From the NCBI GenBank assembly GCA_008933995.1, contig WARS01000016.1:8325848-8389847 (forward strand): DNA of 64,000 nt, written 5' to 3'. The DNA comes from Datnioides undecimradiatus (Eukaryota; Chordata; Actinopteri; Lobotiformes; Datnioididae). Within the stretch, counting starts at the first letter, position 1. Every line of letters begins with the position of its first letter. A model generated the notes under the pieces. The model ran no database searches and was not told the DNA's origin. It saw nothing but the letters and a program-made list of their open reading frames with translations. Shown here in pieces: positions 1 through 16,200 of the stretch. Position numbers and translations under genes: made by a program.

Positions 1-100
1 AAACAGTTAAAGACTAATGCTTGGCCTCAACATGCATAGGAATCTTGTTTGTATCTTCATTAATCACTGTGTGTGTTTCTGTGTGTGTGTGTATGTTCAG

Positions 101-662
101 GCTCCAGCTGGAGGTACTCTGGTGGATGCATGCTGTATTCTTGGATCCTCAGGTGGTTTGTGTTTAGCGGCGGCCGGGAAGTGGGCAGTGTGTCTCTGGA
201 GTCAGACGCCAGCTTCTGATTGGAGCTTAACACACACCTGGGTCTTCAATGAGGTGAGTGTGTGGGCGTAAAGATGAAATATGTGGATTTGCTTCTTTTC
301 TGTTATACCATTATAAGTGAAATATGATTTGAACAGATGAACTGCCATCTGTCCGAGCTCTTGTAGAAATACAGTTGAGACATTTTACTACAGCAGGCTC
401 AACATTTACTGTGATGCTGCGGACTTTAACCTGGTTTGTTTTGTTTTTGTGACTCATTTCTGTGTTTGTTTTGCAGCCAGTGATCAATGTGTTTCCTGTA
501 GCGGATGCTGCTGGGCTGATGTGTGTGACCCTGGGTCAGTTAGAAATCAGAGAAGTGAGGTAAACACCACACACTAAAACGGTCTCTCATATATAGTTTA
601 ACATTTTTGGCTAATTGCCTGTACAACAATTTATCCTGTTGTTCCAATAGATATCTCTCTAT

Positions 663-704
<42 letters not shown>

Positions 705-2355
705 GATGCTGACGTGCTCCAGCCTCTTGAACGTGCTGCTCTGTGACGGGCTTGTCCAGGCTGTCGTGGGCGTGTCCAAGTCCAGAGTGGTTGTCTCTTC
801 CCACTCAGCATCTGGTTCCACCCTGCAGGTGTTTCTACTGTCAGATACTGACAGGTAACACGGAGTTGGTGTTGTAGTTACGCTCTCTCTCAGTCACTGC
901 CTCTTTGCCCAGACTTCTCAGTGTCTCTTCTCTCTCAGCACACCAAGCTCTCAGCTGCTGGTGTCTCCTGGCGTTTGTGTCGGGGCCCTCGCTCCAGTGA
1001 ACGGACTCTCAGACGCTCTGATCGGCACAGATGAGGGTGGACGGCTCTTCATCTGGTAAGCAGAAATACAACACAGGGATTTTCAAATCACTGCCATGCT
1101 AAAGGTTACCTCACAACAAGGATCAAGGAATATTTGATGACATCTAACCGTTGATCCAACAGGGGTTTAATACTCATGTTGGTATAAATTCTTATGATGA
1201 TTAAGTCAATTTAGGAGCACTGCAGCATGACATGTGCATGCCGCGTTATGCCATTGGACGAGTACCTTATTGTGTTCACACTGTATGTTTTATTTAAACT
1301 GTCCCTTATGTTTTCTTTTCTTTTGCCGCATGTATGGTGCCTCTTTGACCCAGGGAATAAGCACATTTATTGTATGAAATAAATGGATTAAACAAAATAT
1401 CACATCACCATTTCAATTTCATCTTTTCATATTTCTGTGCCGATAAAAGACGATAATTGACAGGTTCCAGTCTTTTTGTGTAGATAAGTTATCTAGTTTC
1501 AATGGTTGATTTAGACGTTTAGTTCTCGGAAGCTGTGAAAAATTCATCTGGAGCAACACGTCCAAACCTGTAACAGTTGGCTCGTTCACTCATGAACCCC
1601 ACACATGAACTACCTGGCTTACTTTCTCTGAAGCGTAATGTTGATAAAAGAACATGCAGGTCAGTTGGATGTCTTTTAGTATAATTATCACAGTTTTCAT
1701 AGCGTAGACATGACCATATTTAGCACACAATTAAAATATACTACAAAAGGCATGGGAGTGCACCAGCAAAAGCACAAATGAAAATGTATTTTGAGATAAT
1801 GTGAGCTGAAAGCCATGACGCATAAACATGACCAGTTTAACCAGAACATGTGCCATTAAATTTGAAAATGGGCATTTTGTCATTTGAACATTACTATGTC
1901 CGAAATAAACTCACATTGTTTTATGTATTTAGTTTATTGAGACACTTTAGCAGTATTTAATTTTATTTTAATAGACAGGTTGATCATTGTTTCAACTTTC
2001 CAGCTGTTTTGCCTTTATTTCAAAATAAGAGCGTCACCTTTTGTTCTAGATACGTTCATCCAGGATTGAGAAACCCAAATGATCTAACTGACCTATGTGT
2101 ACCAACATTAGACGCTGTCGTGAGCTTTAAATGTTGAATACATCAAACATAAGAATTCTGCATTTCCATTTGTTTGTTATAGGAACCTGAACACCGGACA
2201 GCTGCTGAAGAGAGTCACCCTCGGAGATGGTTTATCACACACGGCCTGTCTCAGCGGGTACTCCCACTGTGTAAGTCTGCTCGCTTTGCATGTGAAGTCA
2301 CTGCCTGTAAAATTGCCTCTTCCATGACAACTATCTCATTCTGCACATCATTTTT

Positions 2356-2397
<42 letters not shown>

Positions 2398-2925
2398 GTT
2401 GCACAGGGAGTGTTATTTGTCCTGCTACAGCATCAGTTGCTCAGCTCCCTGGAGGAAGAAGAAAGACAGGCCACAGCAACAGATCAAATGTGTTTGGAGG
2501 AGGAGAAGGAAGAGAAGAAGATAACCTTGTTCTCTCTGGTCGCCATTAATCCTCTGAGTGGAAGATGTGTCCTGGCCGCTCGGCTGTGTCCGCCCAAAGC
2601 CTGGTCTGGCAGGTGAGATGAGGGCTGATGGAAGACGAGACGTGTATTATAGTGTCGCTGTTTAATATAAACACTCACGTCTGCCCCTGTGCTCTGCAGG
2701 CTTTGCGAAGCTGACGTTCACTGCTGCAGTGTGGTGGGCCTGAGTCAGAGCGGCTGTGTGTGCGTGTGGGAGCTCGGGCGTCACGGGGCCTCGAGGATGG
2801 TGCGGGCTCCCGAGAGCGAAGGCTGGCAGCTGGCACGATGGGGGGTAGGAGGCACGCTGCTGACTGGACATCACAGTGGAGACGTGACTTTACACTGCAA
2901 CAGGAACAGTCACACTTCACTCTGA
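101..2925 (+). CDS. palb2: PALB2, C-terminal WD40 part (5' end outside window)
   Basis: Partner and localizer of BRCA2: the nuclear scaffold that links BRCA1 to BRCA2/RAD51 in homologous recombination; the C-terminal WD40 propeller binds BRCA2. Seven exons are seen: 101-253, 477-559, 705-854, 939-1055, 2183-2270, 2407-2612, 2700-2925 (TGA 2923-2925). They join in frame to 340 residues, about the size of the whole WD40 domain (roughly 330 residues in human). Recognisable orthologue signatures are GGLCLAAAG, LGQLEIREV, WNLNTGQLLKR, GVLFVLLQH, and a final LLTGHHSGDVTLH corresponding to human LLAGQKDGNIFVYH. An acidic Glu/Lys-rich loop (EEEKEEKK) lies in the exon at 2407. The N-terminal coiled coil and chromatin-association parts are not in the window. 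Three acceptors are preceded by GT repeats. Identification is from family knowledge; exon edges are from visible splice sites. Confidence 0.9.
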
Positions 2926-4480
2926 CACTTACGTTAAAAACGCTTCGATTACTTTTATCAAATAAAAAGCCTCTGACACCGTATGAATCAGTTAAGAAAC
3001 ACCTTTTAAAGGTGCAGTGGTCAATATCTCACACTGACGACTGCTTGATGCTTGAGTTCCACTTTTAAGACCACTTTAACCTCTGACTCTGAAAACTGAC
3101 TTTGTGTTTTATTACTGTTGCTGTTTTGACTGTTTGACTTTACCGTGTGTACTTGAATATATTGTTAATATTTAAAGAAAAAAAAAGGTTTGTTTTTATA
3201 ATGTTCATTAAATATTTGTCAGTTCTGTTCAGTTCTGTACTTTTGTCAACTTTTGTGTTGCTAAGACCAAAACAATCTAACCATCCCAAGCTTTATCTTC
3301 ATTTAATACAGTTCATAAATGATTATTTTATTTGTCAAAAGCATAAACAAGCCCTTTTTAGATAAATGTAAAATTATATTACAAGTTTGATCAAAGCACA
3401 CAACTATCTCTTTACCAGCATCGCTCTCAGCAAGTAAATGAATGTCTTACATTGGTTTCAGGTCAAATACATGTAAGAGGGTCACCGAAAAAACACACAG
3501 TTGTCAATACTCAGATTACTTTCCAAACTCTGCATGTGGGATAACATCAGAGGACATGTCTCGAACGTTTAACGGTTTATATTTATAAAAGTTATACATA
3601 TATATATTATAGGGCTGCCTGCAGTTTTATATTATATTTTAGGTGATTTGTTTATGACTGACAGTAATTTGATCAAAAATAAAATCAGTTCATTTTGACA
3701 CACACTTGAAGTTTTGGTCGCATTTGTGTGCTTTGGAAAAACGTCGGAAAACTAAATAAGGTGAACTCAGACTCAAGAAACATATAGAACCATTTGTTCT
3801 TTAACTGAAGCTGAGGAGGCACCACAGGATTCTGATTTACCTGACATGATTTCAGAGCTCCTCTTAACTTTGCTTCACTTGACCACATGGCAGAGTTAGT
3901 TATTTGACAAGAAGCTGCAATAAATCATAATTTAGAAAAACATTTCTCCGTGACTCTTTTTAAACTATGCAGATTGCTCAACAAAGTTTTGTGTAAAGTG
4001 GCCAACATGCAAGAGATGATCCATTATTAAAAGTTGAAATGATTTCACAGACTCCAGAGATTGTCTAGCGTTAACTAGACTTGCATGTTTTAAAAACCTA
4101 TTTCCTTCTGTCAAAGTTCAATTTTATTACCCTGTTTATAATGAATTGATGGTATTAAACCATGCATATAGTTTTACTTACACATCCACCTGTTATTTCA
4201 AACACCATCTGGATAATTACAGGATTACAGCTCAGTGCAGGTGAGCGTAAAAATGTTTAAAATCCTGAGGACGCACCATGTTGTGTGGGATTTAAGCAGG
4301 TCTACGTGAAACATAAAAATAAATGCCGATCTGGACAAAAACCATCTTATTAACTCTTCTACTTTTGCCCATTTGTGCAAAAATATCTGTTCTATAGCTG
4401 TAGGTTTACATCTTTTGAACATTGTGGACCAGAAATGAGCTCAGTCACAAACGTTGCAAATGCAAGTATCAAATCAAACC
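2926..4480. other. palb2 3' UTR and gap between tail-to-tail genes
   Basis: Short convergent gap between palb2 (+) and plk1 (-). It holds the palb2 3' UTR, with an early polyadenylation signal candidate AATAAA at 2961-2966 and an ATTAAA-like site near 3206. The rest is AT-rich unique sequence with no coding potential. No dctn5 exon, which separates these genes in human, was recognised. Confidence 0.5.
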
Positions 4481-4489
4481 GCAGTAGTT

Positions 4490-5286
4490 TCGCTTCTTCA
4501 AGACAATCTTTATTGGAACTCCAGTAAAATTAAACCATCTTTACAACGTGTATGCATATTCAGCAGTATGTACAAGTTTGTACATCTTGTTGAAGACGAC
4601 AAGACATCTAAAATAGACTTAAAAACGGGTAAAAAGTAGCTACAGGAAGAATGTACATGATGAAGACATATTAACATGGGCCATTTCTCTAAACACAGAT
4701 AAAAACAGACAAACTAGAGAAGCAGACCAGAGAAGCTTTTTCCACCCACGCAGCCAGTCTGAGTCACAACCCACCATCACACATTTGTCCACTCGGCTTC
4801 TGGTTTAAAAAGCACAGCTGACACATGAACAAAGGCTAACGAGCACAGGGAACCTTGGAGGAACAATGAATTTGAACACAGGCAACCCTTTTAACATTCA
4901 TCTTCTCCCCAAAGGCTCGTTTGATCATACACGGTCAGCTCGTCTGGTGTGCCGTCGAGCAGTTTCGATCACATCAGAGGGAACGCGTTTGTCAAGTTAG
5001 CTTCATCAAGAAAGTTAAAGATACAGTTTCTATTAACAGCAGGAAAGGGGAGCGATTTAAAAAAAAAAAAAAAAAAAATTAAAAAAAATCATTGGCTGAG
5101 AGGCTGAAACTCAACATCCATGTACAACACGTAGGGGATTCTTTTTCATGGTACACGTCATAGATGAGGGAATTGATGACTCTGCGATCCTTTGATAAAA
5201 TACAGGCGTATTTAAAGGGTCTGACCATGCAGACAGGAAGAAGTGGCCAGTGATTAAAGACAGAGTGATTGAAGAAGTGGTGGTCT
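4490..5286 (-). other. plk1: plk1 3' UTR
   Basis: Sequence downstream of the plk1 stop on the minus strand. A minus-strand AATAAA (plus TTTATT at 4509-4514) is the best polyadenylation signal, which gives a 3' UTR of about 0.8 kb. A plus-strand A-run at about 5061-5078 is a T-run in the transcript. The extent is inferred only. Confidence 0.45.
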
Positions 5287-9233
<3,947 letters not shown>

Positions 9234-9760
9234 ATCGGATTAAAGTGCTCTTCGTCTTCTTTAAAAAGAGACGCTTTAAACTGTTCAACAGTCGAGGTTT
9301 CGTGAACAGTTGCAACGGGTCCAAACCAGTGTTAACCCTGCCTCAACCGACGTTAGTTTAGCCCCAGAAAGCTTGCTCCCATACGCTCCTGAATTCAAAT
9401 CAAAACGATTGTTAACCACCTTTGAACGCGGACGTTATTCAAACATTTGGTATTAACTATAAAAAGCGCATGCGAATGTCAAGATTTATAATAAAAAACC
9501 TGAGGCAGACATGAATTGTATCTCCGGACCCGTCCCTCGGTGGTTGCAGCGTTACCCCGTTCTGCCTTTTAACAACAGTCTCTGCTACAAGTTTAAAATG
9601 CTATTTCAGTCGTTATGGCGCCCTCTGATTGGTCAGCTCGATTTGAATTCCGAGGCGGCGCAGCAAAGCATCTTGGGAAGATAAGTGCAAAATTATCCAA
9701 TCACAGAGCGAGAAAGTCACATTCTGCGGTTTGATTGGCTGAATGCCGGTTGCATGTTGC
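9234..9760 (-). promoter_or_regulatory. plk1: plk1 promoter with three CCAAT boxes and CHR-like sites
   Basis: Upstream of the plk1 ATG there are three CCAAT boxes: 9628-9632 and 9734-9738 (in the gene's orientation) and 9697-9701 (reverse). Spacing of about 33-37 bp between the last two is typical for NF-Y in G2/M promoters. Minus-strand TTTGAA hexamers at 9394-9399 and 9438-9443 match the CHR element known in mammalian PLK1. The motifs are seen; their use is inferred. Confidence 0.5.
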
Positions 9761-9849
9761 TCATCGTTTCCTAAAATAGAGTGCTGACGGGAAATGTAGT
9801 TGGTGTGGGATTTAATCGAACATTTGTTGAGCAAGTTTATGTTGTACAT

Positions 9850-12170
9850 TTACAGGTTATTTGACGTATGAAGTTGGACGATATTCAAAATGTTTCATAA
9901 ATAAAAGGCGCACTATCTCTGTGCAAAATTCCCAATGTAACCATAACTATATCTAAAGCATATATAATTTAATTACGAAGTGTACTTTACGTTCAAAAGT
10001 GAAAGTCCAGACTGTATCCTCCTAGCCTTTATCAGTAGTTGACTCTAGTAAGTAAATTTACTCAAATACTGTACTTAAATACAATTTCAAGATATACGTT
10101 TGTACTTTTGTAGCCTAACACTGACAGGGTCATGCTGCCTCTCAGTGAAAAGGGTTACATTTCTTTGATGTATACATATTACTGATATTACTTCTGTACG
10201 TTTACCCAATTGAACTTTGTACTTGGAATGGAGTACTTTAACACTGTGGTAAAGGTGTTTTTGACTTAAATAAAAGAGAAGCTTACTTCCACTGCTGGCT
10301 CACAGTGCTTTTTTTGAATATGAGGTGTTGGTTTATTTACTTGTCAGTGTGGGGCAGTATTTCACAAAATACAGTGGGAGGGCACATGTTACAGTATACC
10401 TACAGTACTTCCAACATTAATATATCTGCATTAAATTGTGCTAATGGTTTTAGTATGGTTTGCTGACATTCTTTTTCTACTTTAGTTACCATTATAACTC
10501 TACTCTTCCTACTCATAGGAATCATCATTATTGTCAATGCCTAAATAATAATAAACTACCAAACAGGCAGCAACATTCTTATGAATGGTTATGTGAGACC
10601 ACGTGAAACAGTCTTCTGCAGAAACCTATTCTGAGCCAGTGCATGTCCTGTGCTGCTGAATCTGCACACATCAAAGCATTATATGTTTTATACAAATTGT
10701 GCTTCAATACATTCTTTTTTAAACATAGTAGTTTTCCTTTGTATTGGTCTTTTCCCCTTATTTGACCGTGGAGAAACTCCAGTGTGCCTGTATTATGTAC
10801 CTATGCGAATGGCAAATAAAGTCACTTGAACGTGATGTTATTTGATCTCTTTACTTCACTGCAGCACTACAGTACCAAGCTCAGTCTTTTCATTTAGCAC
10901 ACACCATTTTGTAAAGCGTTGTATTTCAGCAATATGGTATTTCTAATGTGTAATCATACACATCCTTACCTTGTCCAGAAAAAAAAATATAACAGGGTCC
11001 TCATCTATTTTTAATACATTGTCTGCTCCCAAAAGCACCTATTCACTTCCTTATTGTTCTTTCTGTGCTCATGATGCTGTAATATCTGTTTTTAGTTGCA
11101 GATTATAGATCTGACGTGCAGAGTGGAGGAGGATAAAAGGAGAACAAGTGGGTGAGGAAAGGATATTTGAATGAAAAGACCATGCTTATTCCCCATGTTC
11201 CACTTGAGTGTTTACCATCCCATGCAGCACGATGTGACTTCATGTAAATGGAAGTGTTATTTTTATGAAGGTCTGATCTAAATATTCCCTCCATGCCTAC
11301 TGAGCAACAATGGTAGCTGACGTTCTTCAGAATGAGAACTGTGAAAGGCTAAGACAGAAAAAACTCAGGCTGTGTGTATTTATTCACTGACCCAAGATGA
11401 TGATGTGGGAATTAGTATGAGCACAGGGAGAAAAATCCTTTATGCGGCTGCTGGCCAAAGGCACCATAGCAAAGTTTACCAGTGTTTAAATGACCTCTTT
11501 ATAGACTTAACACATATTTGTATCGCATAAGGCACCCTTACAGTTACAGTTTCTCTAAGACACCCCTTCATTCCCTCCATATTGTTTACTTGCCTGGTTT
11601 CACTGAATTTTTTGGATAAGGTAGCCTAATATTGCCATTTAATATAGCACAAGACCTGTCACCAAATAAATAAAAATGGTCTTTTCTAAGGAATTTGTTT
11701 CTGTCTCTAGAATATGTAAAAACAAGGGAGACTGCTATAGCCCTGAACTGTCTATTAAATTACATTGCACACATTTAGGCTCATCTAAGTGAGCTCTTTC
11801 TGACAGCTAATGTAAGTAATGTAATATTTTGTGACTGCAATTCACTGAACCTCCCTTGATACTGCTTGGACTCCCTCCACTGGAGACCCAACTCTCACTT
11901 TAAAATACCTTTGTTAGAGATTACATTTTCAAATAGATCTGACAGAAAATGCTGCACATACACTAATGTCTACATAATAAAATTCCAAAAATATATCATA
12001 CCACAAGACAAGGACATGCTGCTACCAAATTCAAAACTAAATGCAGAACATTATACTTGCAATGGACTGTGGTACTTTTACTCATCATTTGACATTGTAA
12101 ATTGTGTTTAGTTAAGGACTAATGATGTGCAGTGAAAATGTATGACACAGCAGACCAAAATCACAAAAAC
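9850..12170. other. Intergenic region between plk1 and Ras-dva
   Basis: About 2.3 kb of AT-rich sequence without a gene. At 10030-10310 it carries a copy of the common teleost repeat rich in AAGTAC/TACTC words (see that entry). The remainder looks like unique or decayed sequence, with no open frame that resembles a protein. Confidence 0.5.
10030..10310. repeat. Teleost dispersed repeat rich in TACTTAAGTA-like words
   Basis: Contains the series GTAAATTTACTC, GTACTTAAATAC, TTTGTACTTTTG, GGAGTACTTTAAC and ends CTTCCACTGCTGGCTC, the pattern of a dispersed repeat widespread in fish introns. Weaker copies occur at about 19820-20050, 42690-42800 and 44330-44510. The family is recognised by pattern only. 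Confidence 0.5.
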
Positions 12171-12173
12171 TGT

Positions 12174-12415
12174 TTTATTGATATAAGACAATAAAATATA
12201 CAGGAAAATGTAAATTTAAAGTGCCTCCATAGGGAACACGGATCCCTTTTATTACCGTCGAGACTGTCTCAGACTGACTTGATCTCGTATGGTTCAAAGG
12301 GGATCTGTCTTCACACTCTCCTCTGGTCAAACCAGGTAGAGTTCTGTGATGGCCAGCAACACCTGAACGCCTGCAGTCCAGCTGCAGAGTCCATTACCAA
12401 GCAAAGAAGGGCTTC
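12174..12415 (-). other. Ras-dva 3' UTR
   Basis: Between the stop codon and a minus-strand AATAAA (plus TTTATT at 12174-12179) lie about 240 bp that probably form the whole 3' UTR. Confidence 0.5.
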
Positions 12416-13051
12416 CTATGACAGGACACAGCTGTTGTGCTTCTTCAGCGGCGGTCTTTTCTTGACAGCTGGTCTGGGCATCGTGTCTCTGCGCCTCCAC
12501 ACCGCAGGGCTCAGCCTGTGCGGCAGGTTCACCTGTTGCAGCAGCGCGCGAAACACTCCGACCGTGTTACCACCGGTGCGCGCCGAAGCCTCCACGAAGT
12601 TGGCGTCCCACTCGCCCTCCACTGTGGCCATGACATCAGCCGCCTGCAACACGCGCCCCTCGGCCTCGGTCAGATCTGCCTTGCCGCCGACCACCGTGAT
12701 GGGCGCGCCCTTTCCGCCCCGCAGCTGTAGAATCTCGTCGCGGAGCCGTCGCACCTCCTCGAAAGAACCGGGGTCGTCTACCGCATACACGAGGGCGAAT
12801 GCGTCACTGTGTCGGATGCAGAGTTCCCTCATGGCCGGGAAGGGGTAACTCCCACTCGTGTCCAAGATCTCCAAACGCATCTTGCCAGACTCAACAGTGT
12901 CGTACTCCAGCACGTGAAGCTCCTCCACTGTGCGCGTGTACTTGTACTGGAAGCGGTCGTGGAGGAAACGGTGGATGAGTGCACTCTTACCGACCTCCGC
13001 TGCACCGAGGAACACCAGCCGGACCGTGTTGGGACGCCCAGACAGAGACAT
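12416..13051 (-). CDS. Ras-dva family small GTPase
   Basis: Single-exon gene, 211 residues. P-loop GAAEVGKS (16-23), switch region TVEELH (41-46), switch II DTSGSYPFPAMR (64-75), G5-like ASAR (155-158), basic tail and C-terminal CVLS (208-211), a CAAX box with C-terminal Ser that predicts farnesylation and membrane attachment. The VEELH plus DTSGSYxFPAMR pair is the signature I associate with Ras-dva, a vertebrate family described in frog and fish and lost in placental mammals; it works in anterior ectoderm and forebrain signalling. RASD1/Rhes are the closest alternative but carry a different N-terminus and IEDFH. Oddities: Ras Gly12/Gly13 positions are Ala18/Glu19, Gln61 is Ser68, and the G4 Asn (NKxD) is Gly123 (GKAD). 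The frame is open up to an ATG at 13181-13183, but a TATA box overlaps that point, so 13051 is the likely start. dva1 versus dva2 not decided. Confidence 0.85.
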   Translation of the reverse strand: MSLSGRPNTVRLVFLGAAEVGKSALIHRFLHDRFQYKYTRTVEELHVLEYDTVESGKMRLEILDTSGSYPFPAMRELCIRHSDAFALVYAVDDPGSFEEVRRLRDEILQLRGGKGAPITVVGGKADLTEAEGRVLQAADVMATVEGEWDANFVEASARTGGNTVGVFRALLQQVNLPHRLSPAVWRRRDTMPRPAVKKRPPLKKHNSCVLS

Positions 13052-13186
13052 AACTGATCCTATCTGTGTCACCCAGGGGCGAACAGCTGTCCTAACCGAG
13101 AAAGTGTGACTACTGCCGGCGAGTTGGGTCCGGTGCCCTCCGGTGATGCCAGCGTCTCTGTGCTTTCCTCTCGGTGCGTGCATGGG

Positions 13187-13194
13187 TATTTATA
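13187..13194 (-). promoter_or_regulatory. TATA box of the Ras-dva gene
   Basis: Minus-strand TATAAATA at 13187-13194, about 136 bp before the chosen ATG. A reverse CCAAT (plus 13217-13221) lies about 25 bp further upstream. Transcription would begin near 13160, which leaves the upstream in-frame ATG at 13183 outside the mRNA. Confidence 0.6.
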
Positions 13195-13229
13195 GGCTGG
13201 TCGCCTTTGCTCTCCACCAATAAGCTCCC

Positions 13230-16200
13230 TCTCTGTGTCTCGCAGGAAGCAGGATTCGAGGAATAAAGCAGGTCAAGTTGAGACCTAATTTCGAGACCAT
13301 GAAACACTCTGACATTTAGAAACAAACATGGAAACATAAATGCATTTAATGTGTTTTTACGGGGACGTCAACATTCACCAGTCATGTTAGAGAAACTGGT
13401 CCTGGCTCACACTAGCACGTGCTGTTGTTTACAGTCCTATGAGTAATGGCACCGCAACCAGTTCTGCAGCTTTGAGCCTGAGAATCATATTTCCATCACA
13501 TGCTGTTCGTAAACGTGCCTACGAGATTATTAACAAATACGGTCATATTACTTTGATAAAGTAAATAATAATTATTATTAGCAAAGCTGAAGTAGCCTTA
13601 CATTTACTGAAGCAGAATTGTTCTAGCGTGGAGCTTATTCTTAGGACTGCTGGGTTGTTTAGCCTATATTTAGTATTATATTGACAACCATAATCTGAAA
13701 GTAACCATTTTTATGTCACAGGAGGCAGGAAGCTATACGTCTATAAAAATAGCCCTGACAACAAAGACATTCCTTTCCGACAAATGTAATGGATTTGAAA
13801 GTACACCATCATTTGCCTTAAAATTGTATTTAAACACTTGTGTAAATATACTTAGTTACAGTGCACCACCAAATAATTTCAGCCAGGACTTGTATGATCA
13901 GAAACCAGCACGTGTCAAACTTCCCATCACAAGCTAATCTAAATACATTAATACTGTTTGAAAATAACTTTGTTTTGCATTGTTTTGGTTCATTTCCCTC
14001 ATTGGCTTTGCTCGTGGTCCATTATCCCCACACAATCCTCTTTTATTATGTTCCCGGGAACTCAAAGCCTGAAGTCTGGCTGTCATAAAGAGATGGTCAT
14101 TCATGCACACACAACCAAGATACAGACACGTGTAGCCATGTTTACACCAGGTATGAGTCATGGAAGGTTCCTCTTTAATGATCTCCCACTAAGATCCACT
14201 GTTTGATGAAAACACATACTTTACATATACACATCTCCTGTTATTAAAAACATGGATATTACAGTCGAGTATGTCGGAGTTTGGGTTTAGTCAGAATTTT
14301 TAATGTGTCAGATGTAGATGAAATCTTGTAGATATTTTCAGCAGCCTAATGTTTACTGCCAATGTAAACCACACCTCCATGGATTTCTTGAGAAGGACAG
14401 GGTGGTGTGGTAAAGTCAAACAACACAGCAGATGGGTGGCAAGTGTAGGGCTTGGAAGTACCAGCTGTATGAAGATATCAGTCAGGTTTTAGACAACCTC
14501 CTGATTGTTTTTTGTTTTTTTTTTATTGTCGCAAGATTCAGAGCAAAACTCCCCCTATCTGTCTCTTGCTGACTCACACTGTCTGGCTGGACATTGCTAT
14601 CAGTGGGCAAACAGATACTGTGATAATTTGTCAATGTGTGCGTGCATTTGGGTGCGTGCATTAGTTTGTTCTATCTCTTATCTCTACCCTTGAAGAAGGT
14701 CAGTACTTCCTCTTTAATAAAGGCCAGCAAAAAGACATGAACACATTAAATAAAAAAGAACAAATGTGCAGACAAACCGATCTGAGCCACTGGTTGCAAC
14801 AGCTCTTTGAATGGATGCAACTGTCAAACATCATCAGGGCCTGATCACCGTTCAGTGCAAAGGTCCTTCTTGAAATTGCTATGTTTGTGGTTGCTATTCT
14901 TAACAAAACGTCATGAATTAAATTACTGCCATTCAAAATGTTCCAAAACCAGTAATGAAGGGACAAGTGATATTGACAGTGGACACCAACTGAAGCACCA
15001 CTATAAAGAAATCATTCATGGTAAGGGACTGACCACACATGAAAGAGTGAGTTGGACTAACCAAATGGACAAAACCAACCTTGCTTGTGGTTTGACAGAC
15101 ATGAATAAGCCATTCACACATCATGTGGATAAGTAGAGGAGGTCGCAACCTCCATAAAGCTGGAAGCACATTGTTGTTTAAAATCTAACTATATGCTATG
15201 TTATTAACATTTTCCTAATGTGAACCTGCAAAGACATGAAAATCAGAGGTGTCCAAATAATGTCGGACATGTAATACACATGGTGAGATCTGACTGAAGT
15301 CATCCTCACATTGTCCACACTAGATGGCAGCAGTAGATCAATAAGGTGGGCATTACATGGCAGTAGAGCCGAGTATGTGCTGGAAAATCACTGGTGTTCT
15401 AACTGTAGAAATATGTGATACATGTAGATTTATCGGTGACACAGCTCACAAATACAACCCTGTGACCTATACAAACAATGAAACTAGAAATACAATCGGT
15501 TGTTATGCTCAACAAATTGAGTATGTCCGAATTATTGCCTCATAGGAACAGCAGTTAAACAGTTTTATCTTTAAAGTTCATACTTGACATTTGAAATAGT
15601 AAATACCTCTTACTAGCTTTTTCCAGAAAACCACTGTCATTCTGTGCAAGCTCCAATTATTCTGTAGCGTATGCATGAAGAAATAGGGGTTGGTGTGTAG
15701 GTTTTGAATACGTTATAAGCCATGTTGTGGACACAGAGGGAAATCTCATAGAATACTCTTTGCAACTTTTAGACAGATTGTCCTGAAATTTAGTACAGAC
15801 ATTCATGGTGCCTGGAGGATGAAGCCTAATGACTTTGATTATTCATTGAATTCCTCTTCTTCATCACCTAGAAGACACTGGAAGGCCGAAGTTTTATATT
15901 TCTGATTCTGCTCAAAGGATTGCCATAACATTTGGTTCAGACATGGTCCCGAGAGGACTTATCATAATGACTTTGGTGATTAACTAACTCTTCCTCAAGT
16001 GCCACTGTGAACAGCTACGGTTTAGAGTAAAATGTCTTGACAACTATTCAAAAAATTGAACACAGACATTTATGGCCCCCTCATACTAAGCTAAGGCAAT
16101 GCCTCAGTGTCAACTGTCCTTTGTGTTTAGTGCTAATTAGCAAATGTTAGCATACTAACACACTAATGCTTGAGAACATGCTAACCATTATGCATACAGC

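Noticed and set aside
12279-12848. Long open frame antisense to the Ras-dva gene (189 residues, + strand)
   Set aside because: It is the GC-rich shadow of a real coding exon; the product is Ser/Arg/Pro-rich without family features.
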